Part shown: positions 22,345-30,007 of the stretch, piece after piece
How positions within the stretch are numbered: the first letter of the stretch is position 1
Layout: each line of letters starts with the position of its first letter
Assembly: GCA_019240655.1 (NCBI GenBank)
Contig: JAFAXX010000014.1
Coordinates: 1 to 36,211 of the forward strand
Reading direction: 5' to 3'
DNA from: Solirubrobacterales bacterium
GTDB taxonomy: Bacteria > Actinomycetota > Thermoleophilia > Solirubrobacterales > Solirubrobacteraceae
Length of the DNA: 36,211 nucleotides
The notes under the pieces: model-generated
What the model was told of the DNA's origin: nothing
Database searches by the model: none
What the model saw: the letters and a program-made list of their open reading frames with translations, nothing else
Program-made: the position numbers and the translations under genes

Positions 22345-23252
22345 GCGCGGGGTCGGAGGCACCGCCCCTCGGCTTCGTCGGTCTCGGGGCGATGGGGGCG
22401 CACATGGCGAGGCGGCTGCTCGCGGCCGGCCATCGCGTGAACGTCTACGACACCGACGCCGCCGCGATGGAGCGGCTGGCCGAGGCGGGCGCCGACCCGT
22501 GCTCGAGCGCGCGTGCCGTGGCCGACGCCGCCGAGATCGTGATGGTCAGCCTCCCCGCGCCGCAGGTCGTCGCCACGGTCGCGCACGAGCTGGCCGAGGG
22601 CTCGGCGCTGCGCCTCTACGCCGATCTCTCGACTACCGGACCGGAGGTCGCCGAACGCGTGGCCGAACTACTCGGCTCCGCTGGCGTGGGTTGCGTCGAT
22701 GCCCCGGTCAGCGGCGGAGCGTCCGGCGCCGAGAGCGGCCAGCTCACGATCATGGTGGCCGGTGCGGCGGAGGACGTCGCCGCGCTGCGGCCGCTGCTCG
22801 AGGTCCTCGGCTCGACGATCTTCATCGTCGGCGGCCGGCCCGGACAGGGACAGAGCGTGAAGGTGATCAACAACCTCATGTCGGCGTGCGCGATCGCGAT
22901 CACCGCGGAAGCGGCGGCGCTCGGCGCCAAGACCGGGCTCGATCCGGCCACGCTCCTCGAAGTCGTGGCCGCCAGCAGCGGCTCCAACACCGCGGCGGCG
23001 CAGAAGTTCCCGCGCTTCGTGCTCACCCGCACCTTCCACCAGGGATTCCGGATGGAGCTGATGGCCAAGGACGTGCGCCTGTGCCTGTCCGAGGCACGCC
23101 GCCACGGGGTCCCGATGCTCCTCGGCGGCACGGTCGAGCAGCTGTGGAACCTCGCCGAGTCGCGCTTCCCCCCGGACGCCGACTTCATCGAGATCGTGCG
23201 TATGTTCGAGGAGTGGTCGGGCGTGAGGATCGAGCGCCGGCCGCCGGACTGA
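22341..23252 (+). CDS. 3-hydroxyisobutyrate dehydrogenase-like oxidoreductase (second copy)
   Basis: A 303-residue beta-hydroxyacid dehydrogenase with GFVGLGAMGAHMARRL at residues 11-26, the substrate block VDAPVSGGASGAESGQLTIMV near 119-139, and the catalytic Lys174 in GQSVKVINNL. It is a paralogue of the gene at 15994 but clearly diverged. It starts at GTG 22341, overlapping the SDR remnant's stop. As the upstream gene is decayed, translation now probably relies on the Shine-Dalgarno site and start of the remnant, or on weak internal initiation. The substrate is unknown; neighbouring genes suggest an accessory catabolic role. Confidence 0.83.
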   Translation: MSAGSEAPPLGFVGLGAMGAHMARRLLAAGHRVNVYDTDAAAMERLAEAGADPCSSARAVADAAEIVMVSLPAPQVVATVAHELAEGSALRLYADLSTTGPEVAERVAELLGSAGVGCVDAPVSGGASGAESGQLTIMVAGAAEDVAALRPLLEVLGSTIFIVGGRPGQGQSVKVINNLMSACAIAITAEAAALGAKTGLDPATLLEVVAASSGSNTAAAQKFPRFVLTRTFHQGFRMELMAKDVRLCLSEARRHGVPMLLGGTVEQLWNLAESRFPPDADFIEIVRMFEEWSGVRIERRPPD

Positions 23253-23333
23253 CCCGCGGCCGTCGAGGCGGCGCCGCGTCTTCAGGGAGCAGGCAGCAGT
23301 AGGCTAGGTCGCTTCTCGACAGGGAGGAGACAA

Positions 23334-23984
23334 GTGCCAGCCTCAGGATTCAGGTTGGGGATCTACGTGTTCAAGGATGCGGAGATCGTGGACTTCGCGG
23401 CTCCGTACGGCGTGTGGTCGGTGGCGCGACGCTATGACCCGGAGCTCGATGCGTTCCTGATCGCGGATGCGATGCGTCCCGTGCAGACGCAGGCGGGATT
23501 CACCGTGCTTCCCAACTACTGCTTCGAGGACAACCCGGCAATGGACGCCTTCCTGATTCCGGGCGGCTTTGGCACTCGGCAGGAGATGTACAACCGCCGC
23601 CTGCACGAGTTCATCGCCTCGCTACCCAACTCGTGTCTGTTGGCCAGCGTGTGCACCGGGTCGTGGGTGTACGGCCGTATGGGGTTGCTCGATGGCGTGC
23701 CGGCGACAAACCGCAAGGAGCCCGATCGGCTCGAGTCCGGTCCGTCGGGCAAGGTCCCGATCGATCGGCTGGCCGAGATCGCGCCGGCCTGCCGGGTCAG
23801 CCGGGCTCGGGTGGTGGACGCGGGGCGAATCGTGACCGCGGGCGGGATAACGTCGGGTATGGAGATGGGCTTTCACCTCCTGCGCCGGGCCGGCTACGCG
23901 GACGACCTCATCTCCGACGTCGCGCGGGTGATGGAGTACACCACCGCCTATGAGCTGTACCGCGACGACCTCGAGACCGCGTAG
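23334..23984 (+). CDS. DJ-1/PfpI family protein (isonitrile hydratase-like)
   Basis: A 216-residue protein with the DJ-1/PfpI fold of the GATase1-like superfamily. The nucleophile elbow is Cys107 in LASVCTGSWVYG, with Asp20 near the N-terminus (EIVDFAAPYGVWS), which is the arrangement in isonitrile hydratase (InhA) and in the enzymatic half of GlxA-type regulators. There is no AraC domain. ATNRKEPDRLE follows the elbow, where InhA-type proteins have a conserved T-x-H/N-W-like segment. GTG 23334 is preceded by GGGAGGAG. It is followed after 82 bp by the MetE-like gene on the same strand. Confidence 0.82.
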   Translation: MPASGFRLGIYVFKDAEIVDFAAPYGVWSVARRYDPELDAFLIADAMRPVQTQAGFTVLPNYCFEDNPAMDAFLIPGGFGTRQEMYNRRLHEFIASLPNSCLLASVCTGSWVYGRMGLLDGVPATNRKEPDRLESGPSGKVPIDRLAEIAPACRVSRARVVDAGRIVTAGGITSGMEMGFHLLRRAGYADDLISDVARVMEYTTAYELYRDDLETA

Positions 23985-24066
23985 ATGTCCGCCGCGGCCC
24001 ACGGCAGGAGTGCACGAAGTGCCGGCCACGCTGCGGTGTCGAAGATACCAGGAGGAAGGTGAGGTA

Positions 24067-25182
24067 ATGACGACCGTGTATCGCGCCGACACCGTCGGCT
24101 CGCTTCTGCGCCTGGATTATCTCGTCCGCGCCCGCACGCAGTTCGAGTCCGGTGAGCTCGAGCCCGCCGCCTACAAGGCGATCGAGGACCGCGCCGTCGA
24201 CCAGGTGATCGCCATGCAGGAGGGCGCCGGCCTCGACGTCGTCACCGACGGCGAGCTCCGCCGGCGGACGTTCATCGATCAGCTGCTGGAAGCGGTCGAG
24301 GGTTTGACCCCGGACCCCGCGGGCGAACCGAGCGATCACATCCCGGTTCCGTTCCACGACGAGGGCGGCTCGGAGCAGATCGTCTTCGCGATCCCGGCGT
24401 CGGTGACCGCCACGATCCGGCGCAAGCGGATGATGACGATCGAGGAGTTCGCGTACGCGCGGGCGCGCGCGCGGAGACCGGTCAAGGTGACGCTGCCCAG
24501 CCCGCTGATGCTGTTCCTGGCGTGGTCGCCGTCGCGGACGCGCGAGGCCTACAGCGACCCGTTCGATCTGTTCGCCGACGGGCTTACGCTGATGCGCGAA
24601 GAGGCTCAGGAGCTCGCGCGGATGGGCTGTCAGTACATCCAGGTCGATGCTCCCGACTTCGGGCAGCTGGTCGACGAATCCCAGCAGCAGGCCTGGAACG
24701 CGGCCGGGATCTCATTCGAGCGGGTGCTGACCGAGGGCGCCGACATGCTCAACGAGCTGGCGAGCGTTCCCGGGGTCACCTTCGGACTGCACATGTGCAA
24801 GGGCAACTACGACAGCCACTGGATCAGCGCCGGCGGGTACGACTCGGTGGCGGCCCGTCTATTCCCCCGTCTCGGGAACTACGACCGGATCCTGCTCGAG
24901 TACGAGAACGAGCGCTCCGGCTCGTTCGAGCCGCTCAAGGATCTCCCCGACGACAAGGTGGTCGTGCTCGGGCTCGTGTCATCGAAATTCGACGAACTCG
25001 AGTCCGCCGACGAGCTCATCTCGAGGATCGACGAGGCAGCCCGCTTCCATCCGCGCGATCAGCTCGCGCTTTCGACCCAGTGCGGATTCGCCTCCGCCGG
25101 GCCGGGGAATGCGATCAGCGAGGACGCCCAGGAGAAGAAGCTCCAGCTGGTGGCGGAGGCGGCTCACCGGGCGTGGCGCTGA
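24067..25182 (+). CDS. MetE C-terminal-like methyltransferase
   Basis: A 371-residue protein equivalent to the catalytic C-terminal barrel of cobalamin-independent methionine synthase. Candidate zinc ligands are His242 and Cys244 (GLHMCKGN), Glu278 or Glu280 (LLEYENE) and Cys339 (STQCGF). The short length and the catabolic surroundings argue for a paralogue that moves methyl groups from another donor rather than housekeeping MetE. Similar single-barrel MetE-like proteins are often near aromatic or organosulfur catabolic genes; that is general knowledge, not proof. ATG 24067 follows AGGAGGAAGG. The gene is convergent with the substrate-binding-like gene, with adjacent stop codons. Confidence 0.8.
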   Translation: MTTVYRADTVGSLLRLDYLVRARTQFESGELEPAAYKAIEDRAVDQVIAMQEGAGLDVVTDGELRRRTFIDQLLEAVEGLTPDPAGEPSDHIPVPFHDEGGSEQIVFAIPASVTATIRRKRMMTIEEFAYARARARRPVKVTLPSPLMLFLAWSPSRTREAYSDPFDLFADGLTLMREEAQELARMGCQYIQVDAPDFGQLVDESQQQAWNAAGISFERVLTEGADMLNELASVPGVTFGLHMCKGNYDSHWISAGGYDSVAARLFPRLGNYDRILLEYENERSGSFEPLKDLPDDKVVVLGLVSSKFDELESADELISRIDEAARFHPRDQLALSTQCGFASAGPGNAISEDAQEKKLQLVAEAAHRAWR

Positions 25183-26070
25183 TCAGGCGATGACCGCCTG
25201 TTCGTAGGTCGAGCGCTCCGACGGCGAATCGAACAGCTGCCAGCGCTCCATCCACCGGTGCGTGCGCTCAAACATTTCGCGTGTATACGGCTCGAACACG
25301 ATCCGCTCACCCGGGCCGAACCGTCGCACGTCCGCGCTGTCGCGAAGGTCATCTGGCATCTCGTTCAGCCAGTAACGCTTGTAGCGTTCGGCCTCGAGGT
25401 CGAGCTCGGCCTGCGCTCGGCGGAGGGCGCGGAAGTACCGTTCGAGGTCCGTGTGCTCGGCGTCGGCGCTGACCAGGAAGCCCATCATGAACGTGGTGTC
25501 GACGAGCTTGCGAAAGCCCCACTGCTCGAGCAGGTAGTACTGCGCGCCCCACACATTGGCGGCGGGGATCTGGCGATCGCGCATCAACCGGACGCGGTCG
25601 AACGGCAGGCCGACGAAGGCCAGCTCGATCTGATCCGGCGCGAGGAACGGCTCCAGGCCCTGGATGGCGGAGTAGTGGCTGCCGGAGTGATATCCGACTC
25701 CGACCGGCACTCCGGCCAAGTCCTCAGGCCGCTCGTACGGCGACTCGGGCGCGACGAAGATGCCGGAGGTGCAGAGCGAGTACGCCCGGCCCCACATGCG
25801 GCCGTGGTCGGTGGAGGCCGCGGCGTTGACCGCCCAGTGACACGCGCCCGAGACGTCGCAGGAGCGCCCCTTCGCCATGTCTTCGAACGCGCCGCTGCGC
25901 GCCTGTACGGGGCCGGCATCGGCGCGCTTGACCGATGAGGTGGTGAGGGAGCTGCCCGCGAGTCCCCGCGCCTCGAACTCGTAGTCGAGCCCTTCGTCTG
26001 AGAAGAAGCTCTTTTCCTCGGCGACCCACTCCTGTAGACGAACATGAGGCTGGATGCGGAATTTGGCCAT
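25183..26070 (-). CDS. Substrate-binding-protein-like protein without signal peptide
   Basis: A 295-residue protein with the periplasmic-binding-protein type II fold of the SsuA/NMT1/PhnD or phthalate-decarboxylase-like kind: EEKSFFSDEGLDYEFEARG at the N-terminus, then ERPEDLAGVPVGVGYHSGSH and a C-terminal PYTREMFERTHRWMERW. No signal peptide or lipobox is present; the protein starts MAKFRIQPHVRLQ. It may therefore be a cytosolic enzyme (decarboxylase- or THI5-like) rather than a transporter component, and no ABC permease or ATPase gene is nearby. It is convergent with the MetE-like gene and divergent from the sigma-factor operon. Cysteines and histidines (SGACHWAVN) line the middle. Confidence 0.65.
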   Translation of the reverse strand: MAKFRIQPHVRLQEWVAEEKSFFSDEGLDYEFEARGLAGSSLTTSSVKRADAGPVQARSGAFEDMAKGRSCDVSGACHWAVNAAASTDHGRMWGRAYSLCTSGIFVAPESPYERPEDLAGVPVGVGYHSGSHYSAIQGLEPFLAPDQIELAFVGLPFDRVRLMRDRQIPAANVWGAQYYLLEQWGFRKLVDTTFMMGFLVSADAEHTDLERYFRALRRAQAELDLEAERYKRYWLNEMPDDLRDSADVRRFGPGERIVFEPYTREMFERTHRWMERWQLFDSPSERSTYEQAVIA

Positions 26071-26220
26071 CCTGTCGCCCCTTTCGGTTCACGCGGACGC
26101 GACGTAGTATCCCGCTTGCGGTCAGCCACGCAGTTCGGGCTAACGCTTCGAAGCCTCCACGTAAGATGCGTCGCTCGGTCGCAGCTAACGGGACATGACC
26201 GCGACCGCGGACGACGCGGT

Positions 26221-26478
26221 ATGAGCGGCGGGACACGGCGACGAGTCGAGCCGGCGGCGCCGATCCGCGGCTTGGCTGGCCACCCGCGGCATCCGCTGCA
26301 CTCGCACCCGCTGCACCGGCTGCACCGGCTGCACGCGCTGCACCGGCTACACCCGCGACACCGGCTGCACTCGCGACACCGGCTGCACCCGCTAGACCCG
26401 CGGCAACCGCTGCACCCGCTACACCCGGCGCTGGCGGACGCCACGATCGGGTCGTCGCTCAGGGTGGGAGGCTCGTGA
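26221..26478 (+). CDS. Possible 85-aa His-Leu repeat protein
   Basis: ATG 26221 opens a frame of 85 residues whose middle is a three-residue repeat of the HRL/HPL/HAL kind (about 14 His in 45 residues), followed by an ordinary tail. Third-position GC in this frame is high. Its TGA overlaps the GTG of the next gene (GTGA), like the later junctions of this operon. No Shine-Dalgarno sequence is seen before ATG 26221, so it may instead be part of the leader. If made, it could bind metals; that is speculation. No family is recognised. Confidence 0.35.
   Translation: MSGGTRRRVEPAAPIRGLAGHPRHPLHSHPLHRLHRLHALHRLHPRHRLHSRHRLHPLDPRQPLHPLHPALADATIGSSLRVGGS
26286..26430. repeat. Degenerate 9-bp repeat array (CTGCACCGG)
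   Basis: The stretch consists of about 15 imperfect copies of CTGCACCGG and variants (CTGCACCCG, CGACACCGG). On the plus strand one frame reads His-Leu-Arg repeats; on the minus strand another reads Cys-Ser-Gly/Arg repeats. It lies directly upstream of the operon of the 83-residue protein and sigma factor. Confidence 0.85.
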
Positions 26479-26726
26479 GCGAGGTGATGCGGTTGCGCCG
26501 CGGCAGCCCACGATCACCGGGTCCGGCGGACGATCGGGCGCGCTGGGTTTCCTGGCGAGCCGAGCGGTTGCTCGCCGCCGGGTTCGCCTCGGCTCTCGCG
26601 CGGCAGCTGGCCGACGATGCGCGGGTGGACGTGCACGAACTGCTCGGGCTGATTGACCGCGGCTGTCCACCGCACTTGGCGGCGAGGATCGTGGCGCCGC
26701 TCGATTCGGATGAGGCGCGCGGATGA
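26475..26726 (+). CDS. Conserved-looking 83-aa protein upstream of a sigma factor
   Basis: An 83-residue protein whose core, WRAERLLAAGFASALARQLA with VDVHELLGLIDRGCPPHLAARI, is predicted helical, with one Cys. It looks like a short helical adaptor. I do not recognise the family with certainty. GTG 26475 is preceded by GGGAGG at good spacing. Its stop overlaps the sigma factor start (ATGA), so both are made together and it may help control sigma activity. Confidence 0.65.
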   Translation: MSEVMRLRRGSPRSPGPADDRARWVSWRAERLLAAGFASALARQLADDARVDVHELLGLIDRGCPPHLAARIVAPLDSDEARG

Positions 26727-27382
26727 GCAACCCGGTTGGTAGCGTCAAGCGTGGGCCACACGACCCGACCCGGGCGCATCCCGGAAGCCGGCAAGCCGAG
26801 GCAGAGGCCTGGCTGCAGTCGCTGCGTAGCGGCGGACGCGAGCGCGAGGACGCCGCCGCGCGACTGGACGGGCTACTCGTCAAGGCCGCTCGGTTTGAAC
26901 TGCTGCGCCGGCGCGCGCAGTGGAACCGGTCGGGGGAGAGCCTCGATGACCTGGCGGTGCAGAGTGCGGACAGCGCGCTGAGCGCGCTGCTGAGCAAGCT
27001 CGATCACTACCGGTTCGAGAGCCGCTTCACGACGTGGGCATACAAGTTCGCGATCCTGGAGGCGGCGCAGCTCGCGCGCAGGCGAGCGTGGCAGGAGCGC
27101 GAGCTTCCGATCGGCCCGGAGGAATGGGATCGGCTGGCCGAGTCGACCCCGGAGCTCGCCGCCGGCGTCGCGGTGCGCGATCAACTCCGGCGGGTGATGA
27201 GGGCGATCCAGACGCAGCTCTCTGCGCACCAGCGCGAAGTGCTGACTGAGCTAGTGCTGGCGGAGGTGCCGATCGACGTTCTGGCCGAGCGGCTGAACAC
27301 CACGCGGGGAGCGCTGTACAAGACGCTGCACGACGCCAGACGCAAGCTGCGCGACGTCGTTGGATCGGAGGCAGATGACTGA
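26723..27382 (+). CDS. ECF-like RNA polymerase sigma factor
   Basis: A 219-residue sigma-70 family protein of ECF size. Region 2 spans about residues 45-120, with RFESRFTTWAYKFAILEA as region 2.3-2.4; region 4 spans about 155-212, with HQREVLTELVLAEVPIDVLAE and a helix-turn-helix reading RLNTTRGALYKTLHDARRKLR. There is no extra C-terminal domain. It is coupled upstream to the 83-residue protein (ATGA) and overlaps by 8 bases the downstream zinc-binding anti-sigma gene, the classic sigma/anti-sigma arrangement. The target promoters are unknown. Confidence 0.87.
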   Translation: MSNPVGSVKRGPHDPTRAHPGSRQAEAEAWLQSLRSGGREREDAAARLDGLLVKAARFELLRRRAQWNRSGESLDDLAVQSADSALSALLSKLDHYRFESRFTTWAYKFAILEAAQLARRRAWQERELPIGPEEWDRLAESTPELAAGVAVRDQLRRVMRAIQTQLSAHQREVLTELVLAEVPIDVLAERLNTTRGALYKTLHDARRKLRDVVGSEADD

Positions 27383-27626
27383 TCAGCGCCAAACACCTGA
27401 CCATCTCCTCAGGCGGCTGCTCGGTCCCGCCGGGCCAGAGTTGGGCTGCGAGGAGTGCTTCGAGCTCCTCGACGTTTACGTCGAGGCGGAGCTGGCGGGC
27501 GCGGACGCCCACGGGCGGATTCCCGGAATGCGGGCGCACCTCGAGGGCTGTCCCGCGTGTGCGGAGGAGCACGACAGCCTACGCGAGCTGCTAAGCGCGG
27601 CGGAGTCGACGCCGCTGCCGGCGTAA
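27375..27626 (+). CDS. Zinc-binding anti-sigma factor (ZAS-type)
   Basis: An 83-residue soluble protein with CEEC (Cys25, Cys28) and the ZAS motif H-x3-C-x2-C at His55, Cys59 and Cys62 (MRAHLEGCPACAEEH). This fits small anti-sigma factors that bind region 4 or 2 of their sigma factor and release it on loss of zinc or thiol oxidation. There is no transmembrane helix, so sensing is probably intracellular, as in RsrA. ATG 27375 has GGAGG at 27367-27371 and overlaps the end of the sigma gene. Redox sensing is inferred from the motif only. Confidence 0.8.
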   Translation: MTDQRQTPDHLLRRLLGPAGPELGCEECFELLDVYVEAELAGADAHGRIPGMRAHLEGCPACAEEHDSLRELLSAAESTPLPA

Positions 27627-27661
27627 GAAGCGGCGGCCGCAATCAGCTAACAGAGCCATGA

Positions 27662-27883
27662 GAGCGAATCCGGTGGTGGCTGAACGAAGGACTGCATCGG
27701 AACCGGGTCGGCGTGGTGCTCGAGGCAAAGCATCTCTGCATGTCGTCGCGCGGGGTTCAGAGGCCCGGCGCGGTGACCGTGACCTCGGCGCTGCATGGGC
27801 TGATCCGTGACGAGCCGAGCACCCGAGAGCAGTTCCTGAGCCGAGAGCAGTTCCTGAGCCTGACCGGAGGAAGCGGCAGATGA
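27662..27883 (+). pseudogene. folE: C-terminal remnant of GTP cyclohydrolase I
   Basis: The frame after the TGA at 27659-27661 encodes NRVGVVLEAKHLCM, then SSRGVQRPGAVTVTSALHG and LIRDEPSTREQFLS, the C-terminal part of FolE (the zinc Cys of HLCM and the RGV-x-T-x-T-SA-x-G block). The N-terminal 110-120 residues are gone. An exact 18-bp tandem duplication (27824-27841 and 27842-27859) repeats six residues, REQFLS. The stop overlaps the ATG of the next (also broken) gene as ATGA, implying a former operon. Confidence 0.72.
27824..27859. repeat. Exact 18-bp tandem duplication
   Basis: CGAGAGCAGTTCCTGAGC occurs twice in a row (27824-27841, 27842-27859), in frame, inside the folE remnant. It looks like a recent slippage or duplication event in a decaying region. 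Confidence 0.95.
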
Positions 27884-28816
27884 GCAAGCAGCAGCAGCAG
27901 TTCGTGATCGTGGGCGCCAGCCTGACCGGTGCCGTGGCGGCGCAGGATCTGCGCGAGCGCGGGTTCGACGGGCGCATTGTGCTGATCGGCGATGAGGCCG
28001 AGCGGCCGTACGAGCGCCCCCCGCTCAGCAAGGAACACCTGCGCGGCGAGTCAGGGCGCGAGAAGCTCTTCGTCCACGGCGAGGGCTTCTACGCCGAGCA
28101 GCAGATCGAGCTGATCACCGGTCACCGCGTGACCGCGATCGATCTGCACGCCAAGCAAGTCACGCTCGACGACAAGCGCACTGTGAGCTACGACAAGCTG
28201 CTGTTGGCGACCGGCGCCGAGCCCAGGCGGGTGAGGGCGGTGCGCACGAGCAGCGGGCGAGCGATCGAATGCGACTTCGCTGTTGTCGGGATCGGCGTCA
28301 CGCCACGAGTGCAGCTCGCGGGGGGCTGGGCTCGAGCTCGAGAACGGGATCGTGGTCGACGAGCGCCTCGAAGCCTCGGTGCGAGACGTGTTCGCGGCCG
28401 GCGATGTGGCGAGCGCGTGGCACCCGTTCTACGGCCGGCGAATCCGCGTCGAGCACTGGGCCAACGCGCGCAGCCAAGGATCCGCTGCCGCCCGTTCGAT
28501 GCTGGGCGAACCGATCAGCTACGACCGCATCCCGTACTTCTTCTCCGACCAGTACGAAGTCGGAATGGAGTACTCCGGGTTCGCGACCGAATGGGATCAG
28601 GTCGTCGTCGACGGCGATCGGGACGCCGGTGAGTTCGTTGCCTTCTGGCTCAAGGACGAGCGCGTGCTGGCGGGGATGAGCGTCAACGTGTGGGACGTCA
28701 ACCAGCACGTGCAGGCCCTGATCCGCTCCCGCCAGCCGGTCGACCCCGCGGCCCTGCTCGACAACGACACCCCGCTGGAGGCGCTGGTCAGCGTACGCGC
28801 CGCCGACGCGAGCTAG
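27880..28816 (+). pseudogene. FAD-dependent ferredoxin-reductase-like gene, deleted and frameshifted
   Basis: The first part (from ATG 27880) encodes the FAD-binding N-terminus of a BenD/ThcD-type NAD(P)H:ferredoxin reductase: FVIVGASLTGAVAAQ, RPPLSKEHL, YDKLLLATGAEPRRVRAV. The text then jumps to RTSSGRAIECDFAVVGIGV, so the NAD-binding Rossmann domain (roughly 80-100 residues with its GxGxxG) is missing. At the G-run 28320-28325 one extra base shifts the frame; the C-terminus GLELENGIVVDE, VRDVFAAGDVA and the closing domain continue in the other frame to 28816. An intact member is about 400 residues. It cannot be functional as read. The junction RVRAV looks like a short-homology deletion. Confidence 0.8.
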
Positions 28817-28823
28817 GCGCGCG

Positions 28824-29933
28824 GTGGTCGCGAATCACAACCTCCGGTTGCTGCGCGAGGCCGGCGTCTCGATCTGGCTGGACACGCTGTCGCGGCAGAT
28901 GCTTCAGAGCGGCGAGTTTGAGGAACTGCTCGCCGACTACAGCGTGACCGGCGCGACTTCGAACCCGACCATCTTCGCGAAGGCGATCACTGGCTCGGAC
29001 CTGTATGACGAGCAGCTCCTCGCGCTGGCGGGTGCGGGGGACCGCGATCTGCGGGAGCTGTTCTTCTCGCTCGCGCTCGACGATGTGCGAGACGCCGCGC
29101 GGTTGCTTCGGTCCGAGTACGACAGAACCGGCGGCATGGACGGGTTGGTCTCGTTCGAGTGCACGCCGGACCTGGCTGACGACACCGAAGCTACGATCGC
29201 GCAGGCCCTGGACCTGTGGCAGCGGCTCGCTCAGCCGAACGTGATGATCAAAGTCCCCGGCACCGAGGCGGGCCTGCCGGCGATCGCGGAGCTCACCCGG
29301 CGCGCTGTGAACGTCAACGTCACGCTCCTGTTCTCGGTGCAGCGCTATGAGCGAGTGATCGACGCCTACCTCCGCGGGCTCGCGGCGCGGGCCGACGCGG
29401 GTGAGCCGATCGACACGATCACCTCGGTGGCATCGTTCTTCCTTTCGCGGATCGACACCAAGGTCGACCCGCAGCTGAGCGCGGGATCGCCGGCGCGCGG
29501 GCGGGTTGCGCTCGCATCAGCGCGGGTTGCCTATCAGCGGTATCTCGGGAAGTTCGCGGGCCCGGAGTGGGAGCGGCTGGCGCAACTGGGCGCAAAGCGC
29601 CAGCGGCCGTTGTGGGCAAGCACGGGAACCAAGAACCCCGACTACCCGGACGTGCGCTACGTCGCTGAGCTGATCGGCGCCGACATCATCAGCACGATGC
29701 CGGCGCCGACGCTGCTCGCGTTCGCCGACCACGGCGAGGTCAGGCCGACGCTGGCGGCCGACCCAGCCGGCGCTGAAAGGACGCTCGTCGAGGCCGCGAC
29801 CGCTGGCATCGACCTGACGAAGCTAACCGAAGAGCTCGAGCGGGAAGGGGTCCAGTTGTTCTGCGACTCATACGACGAGCTGCTCCACTGCATCGCGTCG
29901 AAGGTCGGCGCACTCGCCGGCCGCCAGAGCTGA
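28824..29933 (+). CDS. tal: Transaldolase
   Basis: A 369-residue transaldolase of the pentose phosphate pathway, transferring dihydroxyacetone units between sugar phosphates. Key segments: DYSVTGATSNPTIFAKAI at residues 38-55, the Schiff-base Lys143 in NVMIKVPGTEAG, NVNVTLLFS, and WASTGTKNP. The length suits the actinobacterial class. It starts at GTG 28824, only seven bases after the reductase pseudogene's stop. It is the only intact central-metabolism gene here besides ldh. The gene ends convergent with the maleylacetate reductase gene. Confidence 0.95.
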   Translation: MVANHNLRLLREAGVSIWLDTLSRQMLQSGEFEELLADYSVTGATSNPTIFAKAITGSDLYDEQLLALAGAGDRDLRELFFSLALDDVRDAARLLRSEYDRTGGMDGLVSFECTPDLADDTEATIAQALDLWQRLAQPNVMIKVPGTEAGLPAIAELTRRAVNVNVTLLFSVQRYERVIDAYLRGLAARADAGEPIDTITSVASFFLSRIDTKVDPQLSAGSPARGRVALASARVAYQRYLGKFAGPEWERLAQLGAKRQRPLWASTGTKNPDYPDVRYVAELIGADIISTMPAPTLLAFADHGEVRPTLAADPAGAERTLVEAATAGIDLTKLTEELEREGVQLFCDSYDELLHCIASKVGALAGRQS

Positions 29934-29939
29934 GCCGGC

Positions 29940-30005
29940 ACCAAGCAGGTCGCCTACGAGGGCCACCCGTTGTACTGGTTCGTGGTCGAGACACCCTGTG
30001 GCGGG
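29940..30005 (+). pseudogene. Tiny remnant resembling a COG4315-type lipoprotein repeat
   Basis: Codons from 29940 read TKQVAYEGHPLYWFVVE, close to the VTYNGHPLYxF repeat of secreted lipoproteins with Yx(FWY)xxD motifs (COG4315). There is no start codon, signal peptide or further repeat. It lies in the 74-bp convergent gap between transaldolase and maleylacetate reductase, so it is at most a gene scrap. Confidence 0.35.
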
Positions 30006-30007
30006 GT

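Noticed and set aside
2621-26146. Identical GGCTAACGC at 2621-2629 and 26138-26146 as a common sigma-factor site
   Set aside because: Nine identical bases can occur by chance in 36 kb, and no matching second promoter element is found.
25584-26444. Minus-strand Cys-rich frame over the 9-bp repeats
   Set aside because: It runs out of frame through the substrate-binding-like gene, so it is a by-product of the repeat; no ribosome site is seen.
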